Positions 47,999-56,288 of a stretch of 57,454 nt of DNA are shown piece by piece. This stretch comes from an uncultured Ectothiorhodospiraceae bacterium. GTDB taxonomy: Bacteria > Pseudomonadota > Gammaproteobacteria > UBA6429 > Thiohalophilaceae. The notes beneath the pieces were generated by a model. The model saw only the letters and a program-made list of their open reading frames with translations. It was not told the DNA's origin and ran no database searches. The stretch lies in NCBI GenBank assembly GCA_947258695.1, contig CAMYJG010000018.1, positions 1 to 57,454 of the forward strand, given 5' to 3'. Each line of letters opens with the position of its first letter. Positions within the stretch are counted from its first letter, which is position 1. A program made the translations under genes and the position numbers.

Positions 47999-48925
47999 AT
48001 GTATTTCTCCTTTGAAGTCTTTAATACCTATAATGCTGTTATTTTAGTTGGTTTTGTATTCTTAACCATTTTTAAAGGTATCCGAATGATACCGCAGGGC
48101 TATATGTGGACTGTAGAACGCTTTGGGCGATATACCCGCACACTAACACCCGGTTTAAGATTTTTAATTCCTTTTATCGATAGCGTCGGTGCTAAACAAA
48201 ATATGATGGAGCAGGTACTCGATGTCCAGCCACAAGAAGTCATTAGCTCAGACAACGCGATGGTCACTACCGATGCAGTCTGTTTCTTCCAGATCATGGA
48301 TCCGGTGAAAGCGTCCTATGAAGTGAATGACCTGCCCCGTGCATTACAAAACCTGATTATGACCAATATACGTGCCGTATTAGGTTCAATGGAACTTGAC
48401 CAAATGTTATCGAACCGGGATAAAATAAACGTCGACTTATTAGACAAGATTGATGAAGCAACAAATCCCTGGGGCTTAAAAATCACCCGGGTTGAAATTA
48501 AAGATATTACACCACCACGTGACCTGGTTGAGTCTATGGCAAACCAGATGAAAGCCGAACGTGATAAGCGTGCACAAATTCTTAATGCCGAGGGTGAAAA
48601 ACAGGCCGCCATTGAAGTGGCAGAAGGTGAAAAACGTGCGCAAATTTTAAAAGCCGAAGGTGAAAAAGAAGCCGCTTTCCGACTTGCTGAGGCGCGTGAG
48701 CGTGAAGCAGAAGCGGAAGCAAAAGCCACACACATGGTATCTCAAGCCATTAGCCAGGGAGATCCGCAGGCGTTAAATTACTTTATTGCACAAAAGTACA
48801 CCGAAACGCTGGGTAAAATTGCAAGCAGTGAAAATGAAAAACTGGTGCTAATGCCGCTAGAAGCATCAAATGTTATTGGCTCCCTTGCAGGAATGAGTGA
48901 ACTATTAAACTCAGTTAAAAAATAA
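47999..48925 (+). CDS. qmcA: SPFH/stomatin-family membrane protein
   Basis: The 308-residue protein has an N-terminal membrane helix (about residues 11-27), an SPFH domain (VERFGRYTRTLTPGLRFLIP, DNAMVTTDAVCFFQI) and a long Ala/Glu-rich coiled coil (repeated AEGEK units, residues 190-245). It belongs to the QmcA/paraslipin-like group that scaffolds inner-membrane microdomains. The next gene encodes its usual partner NfeD, 11 bp downstream. Confidence 0.92.
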   Translation: MYFSFEVFNTYNAVILVGFVFLTIFKGIRMIPQGYMWTVERFGRYTRTLTPGLRFLIPFIDSVGAKQNMMEQVLDVQPQEVISSDNAMVTTDAVCFFQIMDPVKASYEVNDLPRALQNLIMTNIRAVLGSMELDQMLSNRDKINVDLLDKIDEATNPWGLKITRVEIKDITPPRDLVESMANQMKAERDKRAQILNAEGEKQAAIEVAEGEKRAQILKAEGEKEAAFRLAEAREREAEAEAKATHMVSQAISQGDPQALNYFIAQKYTETLGKIASSENEKLVLMPLEASNVIGSLAGMSELLNSVKK

Positions 48926-48936
48926 AAGGATTTAAT

Positions 48937-49389
48937 ATGGAATGGTTAACAGAAATATCACCCTGGCATTGGGCATCACTCGGCATTATTTTATTAATTC
49001 TTGAGATTTTAGGTACCGCGGGATTTTTAATCGGTTCCGCTATCGCTGCATTTCTTATGTCGGCCATAATTAGTTTTGCACCTGGATTAGATTGGAAATG
49101 GCAACTGGCTATCTTTAGTACGACAGCGGCTATTTTTAGTATCATTTATTTAAAACGTTTTGCTAAATTTAATGAAAAATCCGATCAACCTAATCTCAAT
49201 AACCGGGCAGCGCAACATATTGGTAAACGCTACATATTAAGTGAGAGCATTGTTAATGGTCAGGGAAGAATTCAGGTCGGTGATACATTTTGGAAAATCA
49301 GTTGTGATAATGACCTACAAGCATCAACAAATATTGAAGTCACCGGTATTGATGGAATGACACTGATTGTTAAAGCAGCTGAAGATTAA
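48937..49389 (+). CDS. NfeD-family membrane protein
   Basis: The 150-residue protein has three or four membrane helices followed by an OB-fold NfeD domain (RAAQHIGKRYILSESIVNGQG and GDTFWKIS). It is the short type without the ClpP-like protease part. NfeD proteins work with stomatins; the paired gene order here is the standard one. AAGGAT precedes the ATG. Confidence 0.9.
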   Translation: MEWLTEISPWHWASLGIILLILEILGTAGFLIGSAIAAFLMSAIISFAPGLDWKWQLAIFSTTAAIFSIIYLKRFAKFNEKSDQPNLNNRAAQHIGKRYILSESIVNGQGRIQVGDTFWKISCDNDLQASTNIEVTGIDGMTLIVKAAED

Positions 49390-49419
49390 AGTATATATTG
49401 TTTAACCGGTTATTGTTGG

Positions 49420-49635
49420 TTATTGTTGCAAACTCATACATTCACGAATATATTTTTGATTCGCTTCGTAAGCATGTAGTCGACTATCAAATGGCCCCTG
49501 GGTTACCCCTTCGCGTGTACAGAAAAACCATTCGGAACCTGTCGAAAAAAACCGGTTTCGTCGGTTAGAAACAGGCACATTGTTTTCACCAGTGCGACGA
49601 GCAGTGCTGAAGTCGGCATAATCATAAGCAGCCAT
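49420..49635 (-). CDS. DUF6316-like small protein (paralogue 1)
   Basis: Start is taken at the ATG at 49635, after a strong GGGAGGT site. The product of 71 residues has the pattern R..RFF..G..WFFCTREG..QGPFDS, matching the gene at 56025-56288. I associate this with DUF6316, a short domain with no known role. It is single, divergent from the mutarotase promoter side and facing nfeD. Confidence 0.7.
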   Translation of the reverse strand: MAAYDYADFSTARRTGENNVPVSNRRNRFFSTGSEWFFCTREGVTQGPFDSRLHAYEANQKYIRECMSLQQ

Positions 49636-49929
49636 CCTATTACCTCCCTGCATATTTATGTTGTTAACACCTTGCTAACATAAAACATAAATAACATTTT
49701 GACTTCGGTAATAATTATTACCGCTCCTTGTCAACTCAATTGAGCCACTACAAAACACATTGTTCTGCCCCTCTGTTAATTTAAGATTACGAAGGAATTG
49801 CCAAAACAACAATAAGCCGAATTATTCTGGCAAGATAAGTGCTAGCCAGATCACAAAAATAAAAGGGGTAAAAATTGGTTATAAACAATCAACCGGATAT
49901 TGAGGCTTTGAGCTAAAGGTATTATTACT

Positions 49930-50850
49930 TTAATCTAAAATTTCATAATTCACTAATAAATAATGACTGCTACCAGGCTCGATAATTACCACATCATCTG
50001 CTGCATTAGCAGATTCAACGCACAACATTTCTTTATAGCCATCGCGCCCTAAATCGCCCATCTTATTAGCTACTTGCTTCCATGGATTCCATACAACCGT
50101 GGAGTGACTACCCTGTTTGCTAACTTTAATTTTTCTATGATTATCATTGATAATAACGTCATCAGCCGTATCTAAATACACACGATCAACTTCATCGCTA
50201 AATGTAATTACCCCATGTTGCATCATAGAATTAAAATCTTTAGTTTTGTCCAGGTATGTTTTATCTTCCAGGCCTGAAACAGTCGTGTTTGATATATCCT
50301 TAACTTTAAAATATGTGTGTAATGCCTGGCCAATCACCATATCTTCATTACTGTTATTGCTGGTTACGAGCTCAAGTGTTAATTTTTCTGAAATCGTAAT
50401 ACGATATTCAAGCACAGTGTCTTGTGGCCACATTGATGTTAATTTTTTATCCAGTTTAACTGTTTCCAATTTAAAGCTAACTTGCGTCTTACCTGGGGAT
50501 AAATTATTAATATCAGTTACCTGCCACATGACGGTACGTGCAAAACCATGGGCAGGGTAAGATGCCTCATTTTCATGTGCACCAAACCATGGCCAGCAAA
50601 CAGGAATCCCGCCACGTACTGACTTACCAGCAGAAAAGCTTGCCTCTTTTGACAACCAGATCACATCATCCTTAGCTAATGGTTTCCACTTAAGGATATG
50701 CGCACCTTGTAAACTAATAATTGCCGATGCTTTCTCATTTTTAACTTCAAGCACGGGGATATCGCCCTCACCAACTTTAAATTGGGCATAACAGCCATTA
50801 GTATCAAATGAGAATTTTTTATTTAAACTATTAATATTTTTATCATTCAT
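49930..50850 (-). CDS. D-hexose-6-phosphate mutarotase (YeaD family)
   Basis: The 306-residue protein is a galactose-mutarotase-like beta-sandwich of the YeaD group, which interconverts the anomers of glucose-6-phosphate and related sugars. Family segments include QGAHILKWKP, GGIPVCWPWFG, YPAHGFAR, the catalytic-region QALHTYFKV and VVWNPW with MLCVESAN near the end. It lies ten bp downstream of the DUF2235 gene on the same strand. Confidence 0.9.
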   Translation of the reverse strand: MNDKNINSLNKKFSFDTNGCYAQFKVGEGDIPVLEVKNEKASAIISLQGAHILKWKPLAKDDVIWLSKEASFSAGKSVRGGIPVCWPWFGAHENEASYPAHGFARTVMWQVTDINNLSPGKTQVSFKLETVKLDKKLTSMWPQDTVLEYRITISEKLTLELVTSNNSNEDMVIGQALHTYFKVKDISNTTVSGLEDKTYLDKTKDFNSMMQHGVITFSDEVDRVYLDTADDVIINDNHRKIKVSKQGSHSTVVWNPWKQVANKMGDLGRDGYKEMLCVESANAADDVVIIEPGSSHYLLVNYEILD

Positions 50851-50860
50851 AATAAATAAC

Positions 50861-52450
50861 TCAGTCTTTTAATATTTGCTTAACATCATTAATATCTTTT
50901 CCAATTAATTCATGACGAAGTGTTTCACTGACAGATTCTATTTTCTTCTTTGTGATTTTAGATACAAAAAATAAAGCAAAAAATATCATCAATGCTAAAA
51001 AAACCGCCCTGTTTTGTACAACAACAAACTCAAAGACACCTTTAATCATATCTGGCATGTAACTATCCATTTTAACTGCCAGTTCCATCCACAAACCTTC
51101 GTTTTTAACATTTTCAGATGGCGTATCCCAAAAATAAAACATATAAACAATAACAGCCAGCAAATATGTCATCTGAAGGTCATATAAGATTTTGCGGAAG
51201 CCAACAATTTTTTTAATTTTATTTCTGGCTGCATCCCAGACAGTTGAGTGGCTCAGATCCACTCTTTTGCGATTAGCAGGTATTGCATTATCAACAATAT
51301 CAAAATCGTCAGGAATATGATTAGGCTTGTAATTTTCGGTTCGATAATTGATTCGTTCAATGACACTATGATGAATTTTAATTCTGCCATCAATCATTCT
51401 ATCTTTACATCGTTGCCCGATATTTCTCGGATGATAACGATATATCGTTTTAATACCCGCGCGCGAGTCATACATCGTTCCATGTACGTGGCTATTACTA
51501 AATGCAGCTTGCAGCGCACCGGGTTTATAAACTAAACCATGATGTTGCGCACGAGTCATCATCCAGTATAGCGGTACCCCGGACATTCCGGAACGTTCAT
51601 AGCCACCCCCTACATTTGCATGCATCCCGGCAAACCACACCTGCTCAACATTTTCAGCTGTTCGATCTATTGCTCCTTCAATATTTTTTTCCCGCCATAC
51701 ATAGGGCCAAAAGGCTGTTCTTTCATCATCAATTGCCAGCGCCTGACATGCATGTAACACATTGTCTGTTAATTTATAATGATAAAATGAATGCTTGAAG
51801 AGGATATCAAATATGGGTTCAAGTGTTGCAAAGGCAGCTTTCAAAAATAGTGTTAATAATCCAGCAGCATCAGTATTTTTGGGAAATCCAAGTGCGACAA
51901 CCGTATCCCAAACTCCTAGAAACTTAATAGGAATTGCACCCAGTGATTTACCTGAATCATTCTTAAATTTAATAGCTTCTTCAGGATGTTTTTTATGATT
52001 TCGATAAGCCTTGTAAGCTTCGGTAACAAGATCATCGAGTTCTTTATTGCGTAAAGTATGGCCATTAACAAGGCCAACTTTACTGATCATTCCGTTACAT
52101 GCTCTTATCGTTGATGCACCACGACTAAAACCAAAAAAGAACACACGATCGCCTTTACGATAATGACGAGCCAAAAACTTATAGGCGTCACAAACATTTT
52201 TTCGAAAACCCAAACCAACAGCGCCGGTAACTGCGCGCCAGTATTTGTTATCTGAGGTCCCTACACCATTGTCATAGAAAACCAGTTGTTTTTCTATTTC
52301 AACCCCATCCTGGCATTCACCACTAAATTTATTTGCAACAGCTTTGTACATCGAATAAACATTTGAATCAGGAGAATAGCCACCTTTATTTCCTGTTCCA
52401 TCAGCACATATAACAATATTTCTTGGTGTTATCATCTCTTCCGTCGCCAT
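50861..52450 (-). CDS. DUF2235 alpha/beta hydrolase with C-terminal membrane helices
   Basis: The 529-residue protein has the DUF2235 domain: NIVICADGTGNKGG at the start, the nucleophile elbow GFSRGAS (Ser109) and a late AGMHANVGGGYE with the His/Asp region. Related proteins include T6SS phospholipase effectors (Tle1). Here the C-terminus has two hydrophobic segments (about residues 424-443 and 480-500), so it is likely membrane-bound. GGGAG lies about eight bases before the ATG. No T6SS gene or VgrG is nearby, so an effector role is unproven. Confidence 0.85.
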   Translation of the reverse strand: MATEEMITPRNIVICADGTGNKGGYSPDSNVYSMYKAVANKFSGECQDGVEIEKQLVFYDNGVGTSDNKYWRAVTGAVGLGFRKNVCDAYKFLARHYRKGDRVFFFGFSRGASTIRACNGMISKVGLVNGHTLRNKELDDLVTEAYKAYRNHKKHPEEAIKFKNDSGKSLGAIPIKFLGVWDTVVALGFPKNTDAAGLLTLFLKAAFATLEPIFDILFKHSFYHYKLTDNVLHACQALAIDDERTAFWPYVWREKNIEGAIDRTAENVEQVWFAGMHANVGGGYERSGMSGVPLYWMMTRAQHHGLVYKPGALQAAFSNSHVHGTMYDSRAGIKTIYRYHPRNIGQRCKDRMIDGRIKIHHSVIERINYRTENYKPNHIPDDFDIVDNAIPANRKRVDLSHSTVWDAARNKIKKIVGFRKILYDLQMTYLLAVIVYMFYFWDTPSENVKNEGLWMELAVKMDSYMPDMIKGVFEFVVVQNRAVFLALMIFFALFFVSKITKKKIESVSETLRHELIGKDINDVKQILKD

Positions 52451-52473
52451 AAAGATTCTCCCTGTATCCCTGT

Positions 52474-53328
52474 TTATTTAAATTTCTTTACGTTATATCC
52501 CTTATTTCTTAACTGTTGTAACAACCCATCTTCACCCACCAGGTGTAATGCCCCCACCAATATTATTTCAACCTGTTTATCTCGCAACATCTTTTCGATA
52601 CGAGGTATCCATTTGTTATTCCTGTTCACCAGCAACGATTGATATGTTTCAGGGTAGTCGCGCATCATATCTGTCAAGCCAATCGATACTAATTTATCTT
52701 CATCGCCATTTAACCATGCTGTTTTAAGTGTATCTATCATGCTTTGCATACGTTGCATATCTCTCATTGTACTCAATAGCATGGCATCTTCACTGCCCTG
52801 GCCCATAGTACGAATAAATTCCAATTGCTCATCTATCGTCTCAAAGTATTCCCTGGCCTTACCTTTTTTCTTTGCTTTTTGATAAAAGTACTCATCAACC
52901 CCGATATCTACCATACCTATCTTTTTAAGTTCCATAACGGTAACAATAAGTACGATCATCTGCGGTGTATATTGCTCAAATGATTCAATCGGAATGTTTC
53001 TATCTGCCAGGTATTTTTTTAATGCATAGTAGGTCTCTTTTTTTAAAGTGTTTTTTAATGATTTTCCAGGCGGGTAACTCAGCATGCTGGTCATTTTTTT
53101 GCTGTATTCAGGCGTTTTTGCCAGTTCAACGTTTGCTTCCAGAACAAGTTTGTCTGCCTTCTTAAATGCCCGGGTATATTCAGGTGGAAGTGGGTAATCT
53201 TCTTTTTTTAAAATATGGATCGTACCGCCTAAATATAATTCATTACCCTTGTTAGAAATTTTCCAGAGTGATGTTTCTGAAATACATATCGCGGGAAAAA
53301 ACATGATGAAAACAAAAAAATAACGCAT
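52474..53328 (-). CDS. TraB/GumN-family exported protein
   Basis: The start is placed at the ATG at 53328, seven bases after AAGGAGTT. A signal peptide ends near CISET. The TraB/GumN domain is visible: LWKISNKGNELYLGGTIHIL (the GTxH motif), KADKLVLEANVE, EYFYQKAKKKGK, and the C-terminal EIILVGALHLVGEDGLLQQL. Such proteins are putative metal-dependent hydrolases; function in bacteria is unclear. About 285 residues. Confidence 0.87.
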   Translation of the reverse strand: MRYFFVFIMFFPAICISETSLWKISNKGNELYLGGTIHILKKEDYPLPPEYTRAFKKADKLVLEANVELAKTPEYSKKMTSMLSYPPGKSLKNTLKKETYYALKKYLADRNIPIESFEQYTPQMIVLIVTVMELKKIGMVDIGVDEYFYQKAKKKGKAREYFETIDEQLEFIRTMGQGSEDAMLLSTMRDMQRMQSMIDTLKTAWLNGDEDKLVSIGLTDMMRDYPETYQSLLVNRNNKWIPRIEKMLRDKQVEIILVGALHLVGEDGLLQQLRNKGYNVKKFK

Positions 53329-53347
53329 AACAACTCCTTGTTTATTC

Positions 53348-53379
53348 TTATAGTGAAACATTGTTATAGTGAAACATTG
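53348..53379 (+). repeat. Tandem 16-bp duplication
   Basis: TTATAGTGAAACATTG occurs twice head to tail (53348-53363 and 53364-53379) just upstream of the TraB/GumN gene, in the gap before the DUF2452-like gene. It is a slippage-type duplication. Confidence 0.85.
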
Positions 53380-53396
53380 TTCTACTAATTCTTAGT

Positions 53397-53957
53397 TTAT
53401 GATGTAGCCGGCAAATTATTCAGCGCCTGCGAATAACTTAATCCCTCTATCCCGCTTTTAACCATCGAATTTTTCAATGAATTGGCCAGCGCTGATGCAT
53501 ACACTCGCTGGTAGAAAGGCAATTCACCCAGGTAAAAAGGTAAAAGTGTATCAATAGTTGCTGCCGAATTCATCGCTTGTTCAAATTCATCACGCTTTGT
53601 TTCTATATAATTCATTAATGACTCATCTTTTGCGGCATCATCATCAAGCAGTAATGACCATGTAATGTCCTGCTGCATAACACACTCACCGACATATAAG
53701 CCAAAACCATTCACTCCCCATTCCGCTGGTGAAATAAGTGATAATTGAAACTGTTGTCCACGTTGATATAACCAGTATTTTTTACCCACCACGGGTTTAA
53801 ATTGAAACTGGCTGTGTAACACAAACATTGAAGTAAACAACTCACTGCTGATTTGTTGAATATGTTTTGGCGCAACAGGTATTAGTGCACGACTTTGAGC
53901 CAAACTTTCTAAAACGGGTACTAAGCCTTTGCCTTGTGGATTTGCTTGTTTTTTCAT
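53397..53957 (-). CDS. DUF2452-like protein
   Basis: The 186-residue soluble protein begins with NPQGKGLVPVLE, the segment I associate with DUF2452, and continues with an all-alpha/beta body including KKYWLYQRG, SLISPAEWG and ITWSLLLDDD. No catalytic motif stands out. It lies about 68 bp upstream of the TraB/GumN gene on the same strand. Confidence 0.65.
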   Translation of the reverse strand: MKKQANPQGKGLVPVLESLAQSRALIPVAPKHIQQISSELFTSMFVLHSQFQFKPVVGKKYWLYQRGQQFQLSLISPAEWGVNGFGLYVGECVMQQDITWSLLLDDDAAKDESLMNYIETKRDEFEQAMNSAATIDTLLPFYLGELPFYQRVYASALANSLKNSMVKSGIEGLSYSQALNNLPATS

Positions 53958-54157
53958 TTATTCATTAAAAATTAAATTTAAACTTAATGGTAAATCACCC
54001 GGTTGCTGATGGATAGCCTGCTAAAAATATAAAAGCACAATAAACCTCTACGCAATTCAGTCGCTTTCCCTGAGGCTAAATTATACTGGTTAATTACTGT
54101 GCAACAGGGCCTATTCACAGCAGTTTAAACTTGCGCAATGACAGAATCTGCTCTATC

Positions 54158-54196
54158 CTAAAGAGAACTTTTAGAGAACATCTAAAGCGCTCTAAA
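54158..54196 (+). promoter_or_regulatory. Candidate operator upstream of the Y-family polymerase
   Basis: Repeated half-sites are packed here: CTAAA at 54158, TTTAGA at 54170-54175, TCTAAA at 54181-54186 and again at 54191-54196. The first pair is inverted (CTAAA-N7-TTTAG), the second too (TTTAGA-N5-TCTAAA), and the last two are direct. Overlapping them is GAAC-N7-GAAC (54165-54179). No gammaproteobacterial LexA box (CTGT-N8-ACAG) was found. A regulatory role is inferred. Confidence 0.45.
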
Positions 54197-54227
54197 TCCC
54201 GTAAAACCTTTAAAAAACGTTGCCCTT

Positions 54228-55529
54228 ATGCCAGAAACTACTGCGTCATACTGCTCTCCTATTCCCCCTGATTTGCCCTCAGAGCCGTGGCCACGTGCCA
54301 TTATCCTGGTGGATATGAATGCATTTTTTGCCTCGGTAGAGCAACACGACAAGCCGGAATGGCGTGGACGTCCCGTGGCTATCACAAATGGCTTGCAAGG
54401 CACCTGCATCATCACCTGCTCGTATGAAGCGCGTGCTATGGGCGTAAAAACAGGAATGCGCCTGAAGCAAGCTTATGAAAAATGCCCAACATTAATTCAA
54501 TGCCCTGCCCATCCTGAACGTTATGCCGAAGTTTCAACTTCAATCATGTCCGCGCTTTACACCATCACACCCGATGTTGAAGTTTTTTCTGTTGATGAAG
54601 CCTTTCTTGACGTCACTCGTTGTCAAAAAATTCTGGGAACCCCGCAAGAAATTGCGCAGCTGATTAAACAAACGGTTTATGAAGCATCTGGTTTACTTTG
54701 TTCAGTTGGTATGAGCGGAGACAAAACCACCGCAAAGCATGCTGCAAAACAAAACAAGCCAGATGGTTTAACCATTGTTCCACCTTCACAGGCTAAACAC
54801 TATTTACACAATGTACCGGTAACTGAACTATGTGGGATAAATAAAGGTATTGGTGGTTACCTGGCCGATCGTGGTGTTTTCACTTGTGGTGATATGGCGC
54901 AGTTACCGATTAGTGAACTAGGACGTCGCTTTGGCAATATCGGCCGACGTATCTGGAAAATGTGTTCGGGTGAAGATCCAGATAAAGTCACTACCGAAGT
55001 TAACACACCAAAGTCAGTTGGTCATGGCAAAGTGATGCCACCTGCTACAGTTGATGAAGATACTCTGCTCATGTATTTATTACACATGAGTGAAAAAGTC
55101 GCCGCACGTTTACGTCGCTATAATTTACAAGCAAACCATTTCTTTATTGGCTTAAATACAGCACAAGGCTGGATAAGCACAAAGCCACGCCTGGCAAATC
55201 CAACCCAGGATGAGCGCTTGATTTATGGACTGTGTAAAAACTTCCTCAAAGATAATTGGTCTGGTGCCGGAGCGCACCAGGTACAGGTAACGGCGCTTAA
55301 CCCTCATTCGGTTACCGGGCAACTCTTATTGTTTGATAGTGATAACGACTTAAGCTCAGGTAAAACCCACCATCATGTCATGGATAACATTAACGCGCGT
55401 TATGGAGAGTTAAGTTTAGCCCCTGCTCGCTTGCTCAACCGTTCCAGTATGCCAAACGTGATTGCACCTGCATGGAAACCGTTTGGTCTGCGGCAAACCA
55501 TCGAAAAAACAAAAGACGGTAAGAACTAA
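54228..55529 (+). CDS. Y-family DNA polymerase (DinB/ImuC-like)
   Basis: Y-family polymerases copy damaged templates. The catalytic carboxylates are in ILVDMNAFFASVE (near residue 27) and FSVDEAFLDV (near 125). The palm, fingers (EARAMGVKTGMRLKQA), helix-hairpin-helix region and little finger follow. Gln365-Leu-Leu-Leu-Phe fits the beta-clamp-binding consensus QLxLF. At 433 residues it is full length. It differs from DinB in detail and is best called DinB-like. Its stop overlaps the start of an SRAP gene by one base (TAATG), so the two are co-translated. Confidence 0.9.
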   Translation: MPETTASYCSPIPPDLPSEPWPRAIILVDMNAFFASVEQHDKPEWRGRPVAITNGLQGTCIITCSYEARAMGVKTGMRLKQAYEKCPTLIQCPAHPERYAEVSTSIMSALYTITPDVEVFSVDEAFLDVTRCQKILGTPQEIAQLIKQTVYEASGLLCSVGMSGDKTTAKHAAKQNKPDGLTIVPPSQAKHYLHNVPVTELCGINKGIGGYLADRGVFTCGDMAQLPISELGRRFGNIGRRIWKMCSGEDPDKVTTEVNTPKSVGHGKVMPPATVDEDTLLMYLLHMSEKVAARLRRYNLQANHFFIGLNTAQGWISTKPRLANPTQDERLIYGLCKNFLKDNWSGAGAHQVQVTALNPHSVTGQLLLFDSDNDLSSGKTHHHVMDNINARYGELSLAPARLLNRSSMPNVIAPAWKPFGLRQTIEKTKDGKN

Positions 55530-55942
55530 TGTGCGGCGGTGTTTATTACAATCATGATGGCCAGGATGTGCGTATTTATTTCCCTAATCCAAAAGCAATG
55601 CTGCCTGTGATGACTAAAGATAAAAAAATTGATTTATTACCGTGGGGACGACGAAAAGAACAACACGGACATTTGCCCCTGGGTGGATGGGCCAGGCTTG
55701 ATTCAATATATGCCGGACGTTGGGATAAATGGTTTCCAGTACCGGTTAAATTGCCGGTTAAACAATTTATGGAAAAAGATATTCAGGGTACAAGCCATTG
55801 GTTTGATATTACCAAAGGACAGTTTATTCAGGGTTTAATTGCACGCGACAAATATGAACAACGTGTTTATGTTGTCACCATCACACCTGAATTTGAGGAT
55901 GCAATACACCATCGCTGGCCACGCATTTTATCGGGTTGTTAA
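55529..55942 (+). CDS. Short SRAP (SOS response-associated peptidase) family protein
   Basis: SRAP proteins (YedK/HMCES) cap abasic sites in single-stranded DNA through Cys2. The protein begins MCGG, so Cys2 is present after removal of Met. The C-terminal ITPEFEDAIHHRWPRIL matches the SRAP IHDRMPVIL block (His127). The family's NARAET and GFYEW blocks, with the Asn and Glu of the active site, are not recognisable; the protein has GGWARLDS and HWFDI at those places. At 137 residues it is far shorter than YedK (about 220). It is coupled to the polymerase. Confidence 0.78.
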   Translation: MCGGVYYNHDGQDVRIYFPNPKAMLPVMTKDKKIDLLPWGRRKEQHGHLPLGGWARLDSIYAGRWDKWFPVPVKLPVKQFMEKDIQGTSHWFDITKGQFIQGLIARDKYEQRVYVVTITPEFEDAIHHRWPRILSGC

Positions 55943-55947
55943 GGGTG

Positions 55948-55996
55948 GCAACGTTGCAGCGGGGGGAGATCAGCTAGCTAATTTTGCAACGTTGCA
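55948..55996. repeat. Two copies of the palindrome GCAACGTTGCA
   Basis: GCAACGTTGCA occurs at 55948-55958 and 55986-55996. Each core is itself a perfect palindrome and the two can also pair as an 11-bp stem around a G-rich spacer that holds AGCTAGCT. It sits between the convergent SRAP and DUF6316 genes, so it could be a terminator or a protein-binding site. Confidence 0.6.
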
Positions 55997-56024
55997 CTTA
56001 CTACAAGGACAAATTATTAATTTT

Positions 56025-56288
56025 CTATGCTTGAAATTCTTTAATGTAATTTGTAATGGCTGCTTTAGCATTTTCTTTGCTTTGATATGGCCCCTGGTCT
56101 AATCCTTCCCGGGTACTAAAATACCAGCGAGTGCCAATCGCAAATAAACGGTCTACACGAAATCTAACCTGCATTATATCTTCGCCTTTACGTGCTAAGC
56201 CTGTATTGCCCTGTTCTTTCATATCTAAACCACTTTGGTTATGTTCAGATTGAATTTCCGTTTCCAATGCAAGATGAGTTAAATTCAT
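56025..56288 (-). CDS. DUF6316-like small protein (paralogue 2)
   Basis: Start is taken at the ATG at 56288, eight bases after AGGAG, instead of an ATG 19 codons upstream. The 87-residue product ends with VDRLFAIGTRWYFSTREG and DQGPYQSKENA, the same pattern as the gene at 49420-49635. The N-terminal 45 residues are extra. A CRP-type site lies about 135 bp upstream. Confidence 0.7.
   Translation of the reverse strand: MNLTHLALETEIQSEHNQSGLDMKEQGNTGLARKGEDIMQVRFRVDRLFAIGTRWYFSTREGLDQGPYQSKENAKAAITNYIKEFQA

Noticed and set aside
54090-54130. CTGTGCAACAG as a LexA box before the polymerase gene
   Set aside because: The CTGT and ACAG parts are far too close; the gammaproteobacterial LexA box needs eight bases between them.
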